A DNA stretch of 56,544 bases from Streptomyces sp. NRRL F-5630 (GTDB lineage: Bacteria; Actinomycetota; Actinomycetes; Streptomycetales; Streptomycetaceae). The notes beneath the pieces were generated by a model, which saw only the letters and a list, made by a program, of their open reading frames with translations, did no database searches and was not told where the DNA came from. The stretch is from positions 1 through 56,544 of the forward strand of contig NZ_JOGO01000039.1 in assembly GCF_000719475.1 (NCBI RefSeq), given 5' to 3'. The translations under genes were made by a program, and so were the position numbers. Below are positions 34,457 through 42,239 of this stretch, in pieces (the stretch's first letter is position 1; every line of letters begins with the position of its first letter).

Positions 34457-34843
34457 ATGCCTACCGTCCTCACCACCACGGCCACCGTCACCGCCTGGGC
34501 GATCGCCGTCGGGATCATGCTCATCGGGGCCCGTTTCCAGTTCACGCCGCGTGCCGCCACCGACTTCGGCATCCCGGACACCCCCGCCGAGCTGCCGGCC
34601 TTCCGCGCCTGGAGTTCCGTGAAGGGGAACCGCGACATCACCCTCGGGCTCATGCTGATGATCGGGCTGCTCGGCGGAGGCCACCACCTCGCGGGATGGC
34701 TGGCGCTGGCGGGCGCGGGCGCCGCGGCGGCCGACGCGCTCGCGGTGCGGTTCAGCGGCGGGCCGGTCGCGGCGTGGCTCGGCATCCACGGCGCCACCGC
34801 GGCCGTCCTGGCCGCCGCCGGGGTCGTCCTCCTGCTGTCCTGA
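34457..34843 (+). CDS. DUF4267 family small membrane protein
   Basis: 128-residue protein with four predicted transmembrane helices (about 5-25, 58-75, 78-95 and 105-127). The RFQFTPRAATDFGIP segment near 26-40 fits DUF4267. RBS GGGGAG precedes the ATG. It is the likely target of the divergent TetR regulator. Function unknown; such TetR-controlled small membrane proteins often answer hydrophobic compounds. Confidence 0.82.
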   Translation: MPTVLTTTATVTAWAIAVGIMLIGARFQFTPRAATDFGIPDTPAELPAFRAWSSVKGNRDITLGLMLMIGLLGGGHHLAGWLALAGAGAAAADALAVRFSGGPVAAWLGIHGATAAVLAAAGVVLLLS

Positions 34844-34861
34844 GCCGCGCGGCGCACGGCA

Positions 34862-34902
34862 GGGGCGCGCCCGAAGCCGGTCCCAACGGCTCCGGGCGCC
34901 CC
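34862..34902 (+). terminator. Terminator after the DUF4267 gene
   Basis: Arms GGGGCGCGCCCGaAGCCG (34862-34879) and CGGCTCCGGGCGCCCC (about 34887-34902) form a long stem with small imperfections, 19 bp after the stop. Confidence 0.7.
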
Positions 34903-35063
34903 CGTCTCACCGTGTCCACGCCCTTCTCCCAGGGCCTCCCGCCCGTCCGGAGGCGGGGCGGAGGCGGGCGCGTCATGCTGGGGGTACGGGGCACGATCAG
35001 GGGGAACACGACCGGGGCACGATCGGGGGACGTACCGCCGCCTTCGCCGGAAGGGACCCGCCC

Positions 35064-35672
35064 ATGGAACCGCTCGGCACGTACCGCGACCGGCGCGACT
35101 TCACCCGCACCAGGGAGCCGTCCGGCACGGGCTCGCTCGCGGCGGACGCCAAGGCGCACCCGCGCTTCGTCGTCCAGATCCACGACGCGCGCCGGATGCA
35201 CTTCGACTTCCGCCTGGAGGTGGACGGCGTCCTGAAGTCGTGGGCGGTGCCCAAGGGGCCGTCCGACGACCCGCGCGACAAGCGCCTCGCGGTCCCCACG
35301 GAGGACCACCCCATGGAGTACCGCACCTTCGAGGGCGTGATCCCGAAGGGCGAGTACGGGGGCGGCACCGTACTGGTCTGGGACCAGGGCACCTACGAGC
35401 CCCTGAGCCACGACAAGCGCGGCCACCCCCTCCCCTTCGACGAGGCGCTCGCCTCCGGCCACGCGACCTTCCGCCTGGAGGGCGACAAGCTCCACGGCGA
35501 GTACGCGCTCACACGCTTCCGCACGGGCGGCAAGGGCGAGGAGGCGTGGCTCCTGATCAAGGCCCGCGAGAAGGGCGTACGCCCCGGCGAGGGGCACGGC
35601 ACCCCGGACCCGCACCGCGCCCGCTCGGCCCGTACGGGCCGCACGCTGGGACAGGTGGCGGAAGAGGACTGA
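35064..35672 (+). CDS. Stand-alone LigD-type 3'-phosphoesterase
   Basis: 202-residue protein made only of the phosphoesterase (PE) domain of the NHEJ protein LigD; polymerase and ligase domains are absent. Active-site residues H40, H46, D48, R50 and H82 match, with constant offset, the metal and phosphate ligands H42, H48, D50, R52 and H84 known from Pseudomonas LigD. The core contains EYRTFEGVIPKGEYGGGTV. It should trim 3'-phosphates or 3'-ribonucleotides at DNA breaks. It is followed after 24 bp by an EndoIII-like gene, suggesting a two-gene repair unit. Confidence 0.93.
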   Translation: MEPLGTYRDRRDFTRTREPSGTGSLAADAKAHPRFVVQIHDARRMHFDFRLEVDGVLKSWAVPKGPSDDPRDKRLAVPTEDHPMEYRTFEGVIPKGEYGGGTVLVWDQGTYEPLSHDKRGHPLPFDEALASGHATFRLEGDKLHGEYALTRFRTGGKGEEAWLLIKAREKGVRPGEGHGTPDPHRARSARTGRTLGQVAEED

Positions 35673-35696
35673 CCGACCCGGAGAGGACTGAGAGAA

Positions 35697-36335
35697 GTGA
35701 CCCGAGCCAGCACTGCGGCGACCCTCATGGAACGCCACGGCACGACCTACGCGGCCGAAGCGGGCATCACCCTCCGCGACACCCCGCAACCGCTCTACCA
35801 GCTCCTCGTCCTGAGCCTGCTGCTGTCGGCCCGTATCCGGGCGGACGTGGCGACGGCGGCGGCCCGCGCGCTCTTCGCGCACGGCCTGCGCTCGCCGAAG
35901 GCGATGGAGGAGGCAAGCTGGCAGGAACGCGTGGACGCGCTGGGCGAGGGCCACTACCGCCGGTACGACGAACGCACGGCGACCCAGCTCGGCGAGGGCG
36001 CCGACCTGGTCCGCGAGGAGTGGTCGGGAGACCTGCGCAAGGCCCGTCAGAAGGCGGACGGCGACGAGCGGACGCTCGCCTCGGAGCTCCGCGAGATCCC
36101 GGGCATCGGCCCCACGGGAGTGGACATCTTCCTCCGCGAGGCCCAGTCCGTCTGGCCCGAGTACGCCCCCCGCTTCGACGCGAAGGCCCTCCAGGGAGCC
36201 GAACGCCTGGGCCTGCCGAAGGACCCCCGCCGCCTCGCCCGCCTGACGGACGACCCGGCGACCTTCGCGGCGGCACTGGTCCGCGCGGCCCTGGACAAGA
36301 AGGTGGTGGAAGACGTCAAGGAGCACGCCTCCTGA
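35697..36335 (+). CDS. Endonuclease III-like HhH-GPD protein lacking the Fe-S cluster
   Basis: 212-residue protein of the DNA-glycosylase HhH-GPD superfamily. The helix-hairpin-helix is IPGIGPTGVDIF near residues 134-145. The EndoIII catalytic Lys expected in this hairpin is absent, while D161 in APRFDAKA is a candidate for the conserved Asp. There are no cysteines, so no [4Fe-4S] loop. It may be a monofunctional glycosylase or a binding protein. The GTG start follows GAGAGGA-type sequence. It is probably co-transcribed with the LigD-type gene. Confidence 0.8.
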   Translation: MTRASTAATLMERHGTTYAAEAGITLRDTPQPLYQLLVLSLLLSARIRADVATAAARALFAHGLRSPKAMEEASWQERVDALGEGHYRRYDERTATQLGEGADLVREEWSGDLRKARQKADGDERTLASELREIPGIGPTGVDIFLREAQSVWPEYAPRFDAKALQGAERLGLPKDPRRLARLTDDPATFAAALVRAALDKKVVEDVKEHAS

Positions 36336-36522
36336 CGCCCACCGGGCGGAGCGCGTCGGTGAGCGGTCAGCGTCGGCCACGCGCTCGCGCCCGGCGCGGC
36401 GAGAGTGCGTACCGGGCGCCATGGGCGCTGTGCGGTGGGCGCTGTGCGGGACTGCGCGGATACGCCCTCGCCCCACCGCCGCCACTGACGGCCGGGGGAA
36501 ACGGCCGCGCGACCAGCCCTTT

Positions 36523-37557
36523 TCAGCTCGACTCCCGCACCACCAGCCGGGTCGCCAGGACCGTCTGACGGCCCGGCGTCCCCTTCGGGGTGCCGGCTCC
36601 CGCGCCGCGGGCGGCGATCTCGTCGAGGAGCATACGGGTCATCACGCGGCCCATCTCGGAGGTCGGCTGGCTCACGCTGGTCAGGGGCGGGTCGAGGTGG
36701 CGGGCGATCGCGCTGTCGTCGAAGCCGATCAGGGCGACGTCCTCGGGGATGCGGCGGCCCGCGGCCCGCAGGGTGTGACGGGCGCCGGAGGCGAGGAGGT
36801 CGGAGGCGGCGAAGACGGCGTCGAGGCCGGGTGCGCGGTCCAGGAGTTCGGCCATCGCGCGACGGCCGCCCTCCTCCGTGAAGTCCGCTTCCGCGACGAG
36901 GGGTTCGCCCTCGACCGAGGCGCGGTAGCCCGCGAGGCGGCGCTCGGCCCCGTAGACCTCCAGGCGGCCCGTGATGTGGGCGATGCGGCGACGGCCCCGG
37001 CTCTGGAGGTGGCGGACGGCGGCGACGGCGCCGCCGTAGTTGTCGGAGTCGACCGAGGGGAGCGTCTCGGCGGCGGAGCGGGGGCCGCTGATGACGGCGG
37101 GCATGCCGAGTTCGGCGAGGCGGTCGGGGAGCGGGTCGTCGGCGTGGACCGCGACGAGCAGGACGCCGTCGACGCGGTGCGCGTCGAGGTAGCCGGACAG
37201 CCTGCCGCGTTCGCGTTCGCCGCCCGCGAAGGTCAGGAGGAGCTGGAGGGGCGTGTCGGCGAGCGCGCTGCCGATGCCGAGGACGATGTCGGAGAAGTAC
37301 GGCTCGGCGAAGAAGCGGGTCTGCGGCTCGGGGACGACGAGCGCGATCGCGTCCGCGCGGTTCGCGGCGAGCGCGCGCGCCGCGGTGTTCGGCACGTAGC
37401 CGAGTTCGAGCACGGCGGCCTCGACGGCGGCGCGCGTACGCGGGCTGACCTTGGGCGAGCCGTTGATGACCCGCGAGACGGTGCCGCGCCCCACGCCCGC
37501 ACGGCTCGCGACCTCCTCAAGGGTCGGCCGTCCGGCGCCCCGCTTCACCCGCGTCAT
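36523..37557 (-). CDS. LacI family transcriptional regulator
   Basis: 344-residue LacI/GalR protein. The helix-turn-helix is TLEEVASRAGVGRGTVSRVI (residues 12-31), followed by the hinge and a periplasmic-binding-like sugar domain (about 65-344; DGVLLVAVHADD, IGFDDSAIARHLDPPLTS). ATG 37557 follows GGGAG. No sugar transporter or glycosidase is adjacent; the nearest carbohydrate gene in the window is the GH87 enzyme 14 kb away. The target is unknown. Confidence 0.94.
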   Translation of the reverse strand: MTRVKRGAGRPTLEEVASRAGVGRGTVSRVINGSPKVSPRTRAAVEAAVLELGYVPNTAARALAANRADAIALVVPEPQTRFFAEPYFSDIVLGIGSALADTPLQLLLTFAGGERERGRLSGYLDAHRVDGVLLVAVHADDPLPDRLAELGMPAVISGPRSAAETLPSVDSDNYGGAVAAVRHLQSRGRRRIAHITGRLEVYGAERRLAGYRASVEGEPLVAEADFTEEGGRRAMAELLDRAPGLDAVFAASDLLASGARHTLRAAGRRIPEDVALIGFDDSAIARHLDPPLTSVSQPTSEMGRVMTRMLLDEIAARGAGAGTPKGTPGRQTVLATRLVVRESS

Positions 37558-37880
37558 CTCGCTCTCCCACCACTCGCCCTGCCGTACGGGGCACCTCGGC
37601 ACCTGCGCACCCGCGCGCGCCCATTGTGCGCATGGGGCGCGCCCGGCGGGAGAGGGGTCCGGTCCCCCTCACCCTCGCGACCCGCTCCCCCGCACCCACG
37701 GGCCCCGGCCACCCGTGCCCCTCACCCCCACCGCACCACCCCGGTCACCGCCCCTCGAAACGGCCCCCGCGCCCCGCACCCGTTTGCCCCGGCGCCGCCC
37801 ACGGCCCCGTACGTCCTTCCGCCCCGCACGCCCCCGCGTGCCACCCGGCTCCCCCGCCCCGCACTGCTAATTTCCCCGTT
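37558..37880. promoter_or_regulatory. Intergenic region with leaderless promoter for a small ORF
   Basis: A bulged inverted repeat (GCGCGCCCAT 37615-37624; ATGGGGCGCGC 37632-37642) lies about 60 bp upstream of the lacI start and could be its operator. TAATTT (37868-37873) sits seven bases before the ATG at 37881, the leaderless geometry seen elsewhere in this window. The rest is C-rich with no gene. Confidence 0.5.
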
Positions 37881-38072
37881 ATGCCCGAATCGACCCCCTG
37901 TACTCGGCGTAAGGGGATCGTCCACGACCGTCCCCGCGCCCCCTCCGCCTCGCCGTCGCCGTCCCCTCGGCACGCCGACCGCGCCCCGTGGCCCCGTGAC
38001 ACGGAGCCGTGCGCCTTCGGCGACGCCCCGCTGACGATCCACGGCGCGGTCGTCGTCCTGCCGAACCACTGA
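37881..38072 (+). CDS. Small ORF upstream of aspD, unknown
   Basis: 63-residue ORF with a Ser/Pro/Arg-rich middle and the hydrophobic C-terminal end APLTIHGAVVVLPNH. Support comes from the TAATTT -10 box seven bases before its ATG and from the short 33-bp gap to the aminotransferase gene, which has its own AGGAG. No similarity is recognised. It could be a leader peptide, a small protein or a chance frame; coding composition is only moderate. Confidence 0.45.
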   Translation: MPESTPCTRRKGIVHDRPRAPSASPSPSPRHADRAPWPRDTEPCAFGDAPLTIHGAVVVLPNH

Positions 38073-38105
38073 GACTCCCTACGGGTCCCTCTCCAGGAGT
38101 ACGCC

Positions 38106-39782
38106 ATGAACCAGCCCGCATCCCGTGCCGTCGACCACTCCTCCGGCTACAGCCGCGAGCAGATCAGGCGGTACGGGCGGCTCAGCCCGTTCGAGCTGAA
38201 GGACGTCTTCATCGGCCTCGCGCAGCACAAGCAGGAGGACGAGCCGGGCCGGAAGGGCACCTCCCAGACGCAGATGCTCAACGCGGGCCGGGGCAACCCG
38301 AACTGGCTCGCGACGGGGCCGCGCGAAGCCTTCCACGCGCTCGGCTACTTCGCGCTGGAGGAGTCGCAGCGCGTGTGGACGGCCGACCACCTCGGCGGGA
38401 TGCCGGAGGCGCGCGGCGCGGGCGAGCGCCTCGACTCGTTCCTGCGCCGCCACCCCGGGCTCCCCGGCACGGAGCTGCTCGGACGGTGCGTCGCGGAGGC
38501 GCGGCGGCGCTTCGGGCTCGACCCGGACACGCTCGTGCACGAACTCGCCGACGGCGTCGCGGGCGACAACTACCCCGTCCCGGGCCGCGTCCTGCCCTGC
38601 GCCGAGCGGATCGTCCGGGGGTACCTCGGTGAGGAGCTGTACGGGGGCGCGCTGCCGGAGGGGAACGTGAGCCTCTTCGCGACCGAGGGCGGCACGGCCG
38701 CGATGTGCTACATCTTCGACTCGCTCCTGAAGAACGACGTCGTCAAGAAGGGCGACCGCGTCGCGCTCATGGTGCCGGTCTTCACCCCGTACATCGAGAT
38801 CCCGGGACTCGACACCTTCGACTTCGACGTCGTCCTCGTCCGTGCGAGCATGCGCGCGGAGGAAGGGGTGCGGGAGTGGCACTACCCCGAGGAGGAGGTC
38901 GCGAAGCTCGCCGATCCCTCGGTCAGGCTCGTATGCCTCGTCAACCCGAGCAACCCGCCGTCGCTGGCGCTGAGCGAGCGCGTCAGGAACCAGCTCAAGG
39001 ACATCGTCGCCGGGCCCAATCCGGACCTCGTCATCGTGACGGACGACGTCTACGGGACCTTCGTCGAAGGCTTCACCTCGCTCGCCTCCGACCTCCCGCA
39101 CCACACGCTGCTCGTGTACTCGTACGCGAAGCACTTCGGCGCGACGGGCTGGCGGCTCGGTGTCGTCGCGCTGCACGACGAGAACGTGATCGACCGGCGG
39201 ATCGCCGCGCTGCCCGAGGAGGCGAAGGACCGGCTCGCCAAGCGGTACGGGACGCTCACGCTGGAACCGGAGAGGATGCGGTTCATCGACCGCATGGTCG
39301 CCGACTCGCGGGACGTCGCACTCCACCACACGGCGGGGCTCTCGACACCGCAGCAGGTCCTCATGACGCTCTTCTCGCTCTTCGGCCTGCTCGACGAGGG
39401 CCGGGCGTACAAGCACCGCGTCCGCCGGATCGTCGCCGACCGGCTGCGACTTCTCCTGGAGGGCGCCGGGATGACGCTCCCCGAGGACCCGCTGCGGGCC
39501 GGGTACTACGTCGAGCTGGACCTCCTCGCCGAGGCCGGGCGCACACGCGGCGCCGACTTCGCTCGCTACCTCCGGGACACGTACGAGCCCATCGACCCGC
39601 TCTTCCGCCTCGCCGAGCAGACCGGTGTCGTCCTCCTCAACGGCGGCGGCTTCGACGGCCCGGAGTGGTCGGTACGGGTCTCGCTCGCGAACCTCGACGA
39701 CCTCGACTACCTGCGGATCGGGCACCGCCTGCGGGCCGTCTTCGACGAGTACGAGGAGGAGTGGCGGCGGGCGAAGAACTGA
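38106..39782 (+). CDS. aspD: Bifunctional aspartate aminotransferase / aspartate 4-decarboxylase
   Basis: 558-residue PLP enzyme. It is longer than ordinary aminotransferases (about 400) and matches AspD, which converts L-aspartate to L-alanine and CO2 and also transaminates. The PLP lysine is K342 in SYAKHFGATGWR. NPSNPPS and DDVYGTF in the large domain and the N-terminal GRGNPNWLAT are conserved. In other bacteria AspD works with the AspT aspartate:alanine antiporter; none is encoded here. AGGAG precedes ATG 38106. A strong terminator follows. Confidence 0.94.
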   Translation: MNQPASRAVDHSSGYSREQIRRYGRLSPFELKDVFIGLAQHKQEDEPGRKGTSQTQMLNAGRGNPNWLATGPREAFHALGYFALEESQRVWTADHLGGMPEARGAGERLDSFLRRHPGLPGTELLGRCVAEARRRFGLDPDTLVHELADGVAGDNYPVPGRVLPCAERIVRGYLGEELYGGALPEGNVSLFATEGGTAAMCYIFDSLLKNDVVKKGDRVALMVPVFTPYIEIPGLDTFDFDVVLVRASMRAEEGVREWHYPEEEVAKLADPSVRLVCLVNPSNPPSLALSERVRNQLKDIVAGPNPDLVIVTDDVYGTFVEGFTSLASDLPHHTLLVYSYAKHFGATGWRLGVVALHDENVIDRRIAALPEEAKDRLAKRYGTLTLEPERMRFIDRMVADSRDVALHHTAGLSTPQQVLMTLFSLFGLLDEGRAYKHRVRRIVADRLRLLLEGAGMTLPEDPLRAGYYVELDLLAEAGRTRGADFARYLRDTYEPIDPLFRLAEQTGVVLLNGGGFDGPEWSVRVSLANLDDLDYLRIGHRLRAVFDEYEEEWRRAKN

Positions 39783-39826
39783 CGCGTGCCGGAAGAGCTG
39801 ACGCGGCCCGGGTGGTGCGCACGGCA

Positions 39827-39873
39827 CACGGGTGGTGGCCCCAGGAAGAGTCTTCCGGGGGCCACCACCCGTG
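39827..39873 (+). terminator. Strong terminator after aspD
   Basis: Arms of about 22 bp (39827-39849 and 39851-39873) containing GGGTGGTGGCCCC and its complement, one bulge, form a long stem 45 bp after the aspD stop. Confidence 0.85.
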
Positions 39874-39961
39874 ACCGGGGTCGCCGAGGGCTCCGCGCCT
39901 CTTCCCGGACGCGCCGGTCGCTCCGGCCGTCCACGAGGCGTCGTCAGCCGTGGCGCTCTCC

Positions 39962-40135
39962 TCAGTCCTTGGCGATGTCCTTCATCTTCTCCTTGGCCTG
40001 GCGGGCGTCGCCCTTCATCTGGTCGGCACGGCCCTCCGCGGTGAGCCGCTCGTTGCCCACCGCACGGCCGGCCGTCTCCTTGACCTTGCCCTTGGCCTGC
40101 TCGGTCTTCGCCTGGGTCTTGTCGTCCGTGGCCAT
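39962..40135 (-). CDS. CsbD family stress protein
   Basis: 57-residue CsbD-like protein, very rich in Lys, Ala, Glu and Asp. It reads MATDDKTQAKTEQAKGKVKE, then GNERLTAEGRADQMKG and ends KMKDIAKD. The family is hydrophilic and induced by general stress; its molecular role is unknown. In Bacillus the csbD gene depends on sigma B. Here a sigma-B-like promoter (GTTTT-N14-GGGCAC) lies upstream. Too short for most gene finders but clearly real. Confidence 0.92.
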   Translation of the reverse strand: MATDDKTQAKTEQAKGKVKETAGRAVGNERLTAEGRADQMKGDARQAKEKMKDIAKD

Positions 40136-40180
40136 GTCGCGCTCCGTCCGTTTGGTCCAGTAAGTTCCGTCACGATCCGG

Positions 40181-40205
40181 GTGCCCGAGGGACGCGAGGG
40201 AAAAC
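40181..40205 (-). promoter_or_regulatory. Sigma-B-like promoter of csbD
   Basis: On the minus strand GTTTT (40201-40205) and GGGCAC (40181-40186) are 14 bp apart. This resembles the Streptomyces sigma-B consensus (GNNT-N14-16-GGGTAC/T) with one mismatch in the -10 element. The predicted start is about 40 nt before the csbD ATG. Confidence 0.5.
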
Positions 40206-40253
40206 CCGCGAGTCCGGGAAAGTTCCGCGCGGGCCCCCTCAAGCGCTCCGTCC

Positions 40254-40325
40254 GGTGGTCCCGCGGGCGCGTCAGTCGGGTGGTCCCGCGGGCGCGTCAG
40301 TCGGGTGGTCCCGCGGGCGTGTCAG
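40254..40325. repeat. 25-bp tandem repeat at the 3' end of the response regulator gene
   Basis: Two exact 25-bp copies (40254-40278, 40279-40303) and a third, shortened copy with one mismatch (40304-40325) that runs into the stop codon of the response regulator. Confidence 0.85.
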
Positions 40326-41050
40326 GAGAGCGGCGGCAGGGGCAGGGCCGGGGGCGGTGCCGGCTCCCGTACGGGAGGGTCGAGCTTCACGCCGACCCCC
40401 CGCAGCGTGTGGAGGTAGCGCGGGGCCGCGGCTGTCTCACCGAGCTTGCGCCGCAGCCAGGAGAGGTGAACGTCGATGGTCTGGTTGTCGCCGTAGGACT
40501 GCTGCCACACCTCGGCGAGGAGTTCGCGGCGCGGGACGACCACGCCGGGGCGGCCCGCGAGGAAGGCGAGAAGGTCGAACTCGCGTCGGGTCAGGTCCAG
40601 TTCCACGCCGTCGAGTTCGGCGCGGCGGCGTAAGGGGTCGACGCGCAGTCCGCCGACCGTGAGGACGCCCGCGGGCTCCTCGCGGCCCGGCCGGGAGCGG
40701 CGCAGCACCGCGGTCATACGGGCGAGGAGGTGGACGGCGGAGAAGGGCTTGACGAGGTAGTCGTCGGCGCCGTCGTGGAGGAGGCGGACGATCTCGGCCT
40801 CGTCCTCGCGGGCGGTCGCGACGATGACGGGCACGTTGGTGAGGCCGCGCAGCATCCGCAGCGCCTCCGCCCCGCCGAGGTCGGGCAGGCCCAGATCGAG
40901 TACGACGAGGTCCACCTCGTGCTGGGCCACCTCCCGCAGCGCCTCCAGGGCCGTGCCCACGCTGCGCACCGCGTGCGCGGCCTCCGACAGGTGCCGGATC
41001 AGGGCCGAACGCACGAACGGGTCGTCCTCCACCACGAGCACACGCGCCAT
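40322..41050 (-). CDS. OmpR/PhoB family response regulator, orphan
   Basis: 242-residue response regulator. The receiver domain has D9/D10, phosphoacceptor D52 in VVLDLGLPD and the conserved Lys in LVKPF near 101. The C-terminal winged helix (about 135-225) includes LTRREFDLLAFLAG and TIDVHLSWLRRKLGE. The tail is Pro-rich. No histidine kinase is adjacent on either side. The 3' end merges with a tandem repeat. TACCGT (41059-41064) lies eight bases before the ATG and no ribosome binding site is visible, so the mRNA may be leaderless or nearly so. Confidence 0.93.
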   Translation of the reverse strand: MARVLVVEDDPFVRSALIRHLSEAAHAVRSVGTALEALREVAQHEVDLVVLDLGLPDLGGAEALRMLRGLTNVPVIVATAREDEAEIVRLLHDGADDYLVKPFSAVHLLARMTAVLRRSRPGREEPAGVLTVGGLRVDPLRRRAELDGVELDLTRREFDLLAFLAGRPGVVVPRRELLAEVWQQSYGDNQTIDVHLSWLRRKLGETAAAPRYLHTLRGVGVKLDPPVREPAPPPALPLPPLS

Positions 41051-41206
41051 AGGCAGGGACGGTAGCCCATCCGGCGGGCGCGAGGCCCCGGAAGGGCCCA
41101 AACGGCCCTGGCGGGAGCGTGGTTGGCGCGGTAGGGGCGGGTGGGGCCGGGGGTGCGGGGCGGCCGTGACCTGGGAGGTTTCGCGCCACCCCCGTAGCAT
41201 GCCCGG

Positions 41207-42061
41207 ATGGCACGGAAGAGGAACGAGGCCGGAGGGCTCACGGCCGAGGTGGCCGGCGGGCGCGCGGAGCTGGTCCCCGAGCGCGGGCGCGCGCGGGCCT
41301 TCACCCTGACGCTGGACGGGGCGCCGCAGTCCTACGTGGATCTTGACGCGCCCCAGCACCTCGACTTCGCCTACCAGCGCCGCATCGGCCACCTCGCCGA
41401 CCTGATCGCCCCGGCGGGACACCCCCTGCGAGTGCTGCACCTCGGCGGCGGCGCGCTGTCGCTCGCGCGGTACGTGGCCGCGAGCCGCCCGCGCTCGACG
41501 CAGCAGGTCGCCGAGGTCGACGCGGCGCTGACCGCCTTCGTGCGCGCGCACCTGCCGCTCGATCCGCGGGCGCGGGTACGGGTACGGGCCGCCGACGCGC
41601 GCGAGGTGCTCACCAAGCTCCCCGAGGACTGGGCCGACCTGGTCATCGGGGACGTCTTCGCGGGCGCCCGCACACCCGCGCACCTCACGAGCACCGAGTA
41701 CCTCGTCGAGGTCCGCCGCGTACTGGCCCCGGCGGGCACGTACGTCGCGAACCTGACCGACGGGCCGCCGCTCGCCTTCCTGCGCGGCCAGATCGCGACA
41801 GCGGCGGAGGTCTTCCCCGAACTCGCTCTCGCCGCCGACCCCGCGGTGCTGCGCGGCAAGCACTTCGGCAACGCGGTCCTCGCCGCCTCGGCCGTCCCGC
41901 TCCCCCTCGCGCCCTACACCCGCGCGGTCGCCTCCGACCCCCACCCCGGCCGCGTCGAACACGGCCGCGCGCTCCGGGACTTCACGGGCGGGGCGACAGC
42001 GGTCCGGGACACAACCGCGAAACGCTCACCGGCCCCACCGGCGGGGGTGTTCGCGCCGTAG
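41207..42061 (+). CDS. Spermidine synthase-like methyltransferase-fold protein
   Basis: 284-residue protein with the spermidine/spermine synthase fold. PQSYVDLDAPQHLDFAYQRR near 44-63 matches the N-terminal substrate region, VLHLGGGALSLARYVA near 76-91 is the nucleotide loop, and DWADLVIGDVFAGA near 147-160 holds the second acidic motif. Streptomyces homologs are annotated as fused or spermidine synthase-like; actual aminopropyl transfer is unproven. TAGCAT (41195-41200) lies six bases before the ATG, another probable leaderless start. Confidence 0.87.
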   Translation: MARKRNEAGGLTAEVAGGRAELVPERGRARAFTLTLDGAPQSYVDLDAPQHLDFAYQRRIGHLADLIAPAGHPLRVLHLGGGALSLARYVAASRPRSTQQVAEVDAALTAFVRAHLPLDPRARVRVRAADAREVLTKLPEDWADLVIGDVFAGARTPAHLTSTEYLVEVRRVLAPAGTYVANLTDGPPLAFLRGQIATAAEVFPELALAADPAVLRGKHFGNAVLAASAVPLPLAPYTRAVASDPHPGRVEHGRALRDFTGGATAVRDTTAKRSPAPPAGVFAP

Positions 42062-42239
42062 GAGGCGACGGGGGGCGGACCGGGGACGGAGGGACGGGCC
42101 CGGGTGCCGGTCCAGGGACGCCCGGCGACTGCGGGCGACGGGGACGGGCCGGGCTGTCCCGCGACGGCGGGGGGATCGGGCGACGACCGTCCCCCGGGCG
42201 GCGAGTGTTGAGCGCGGTTCTCTGGACCGCAGCGCACTC

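Noticed and set aside
40254..40325. Repeats as an array of response-regulator binding sites
   Set aside because: They lie at the 3' end of the gene and are exact tandem copies merging into the stop codon, which fits slippage better than an operator array.
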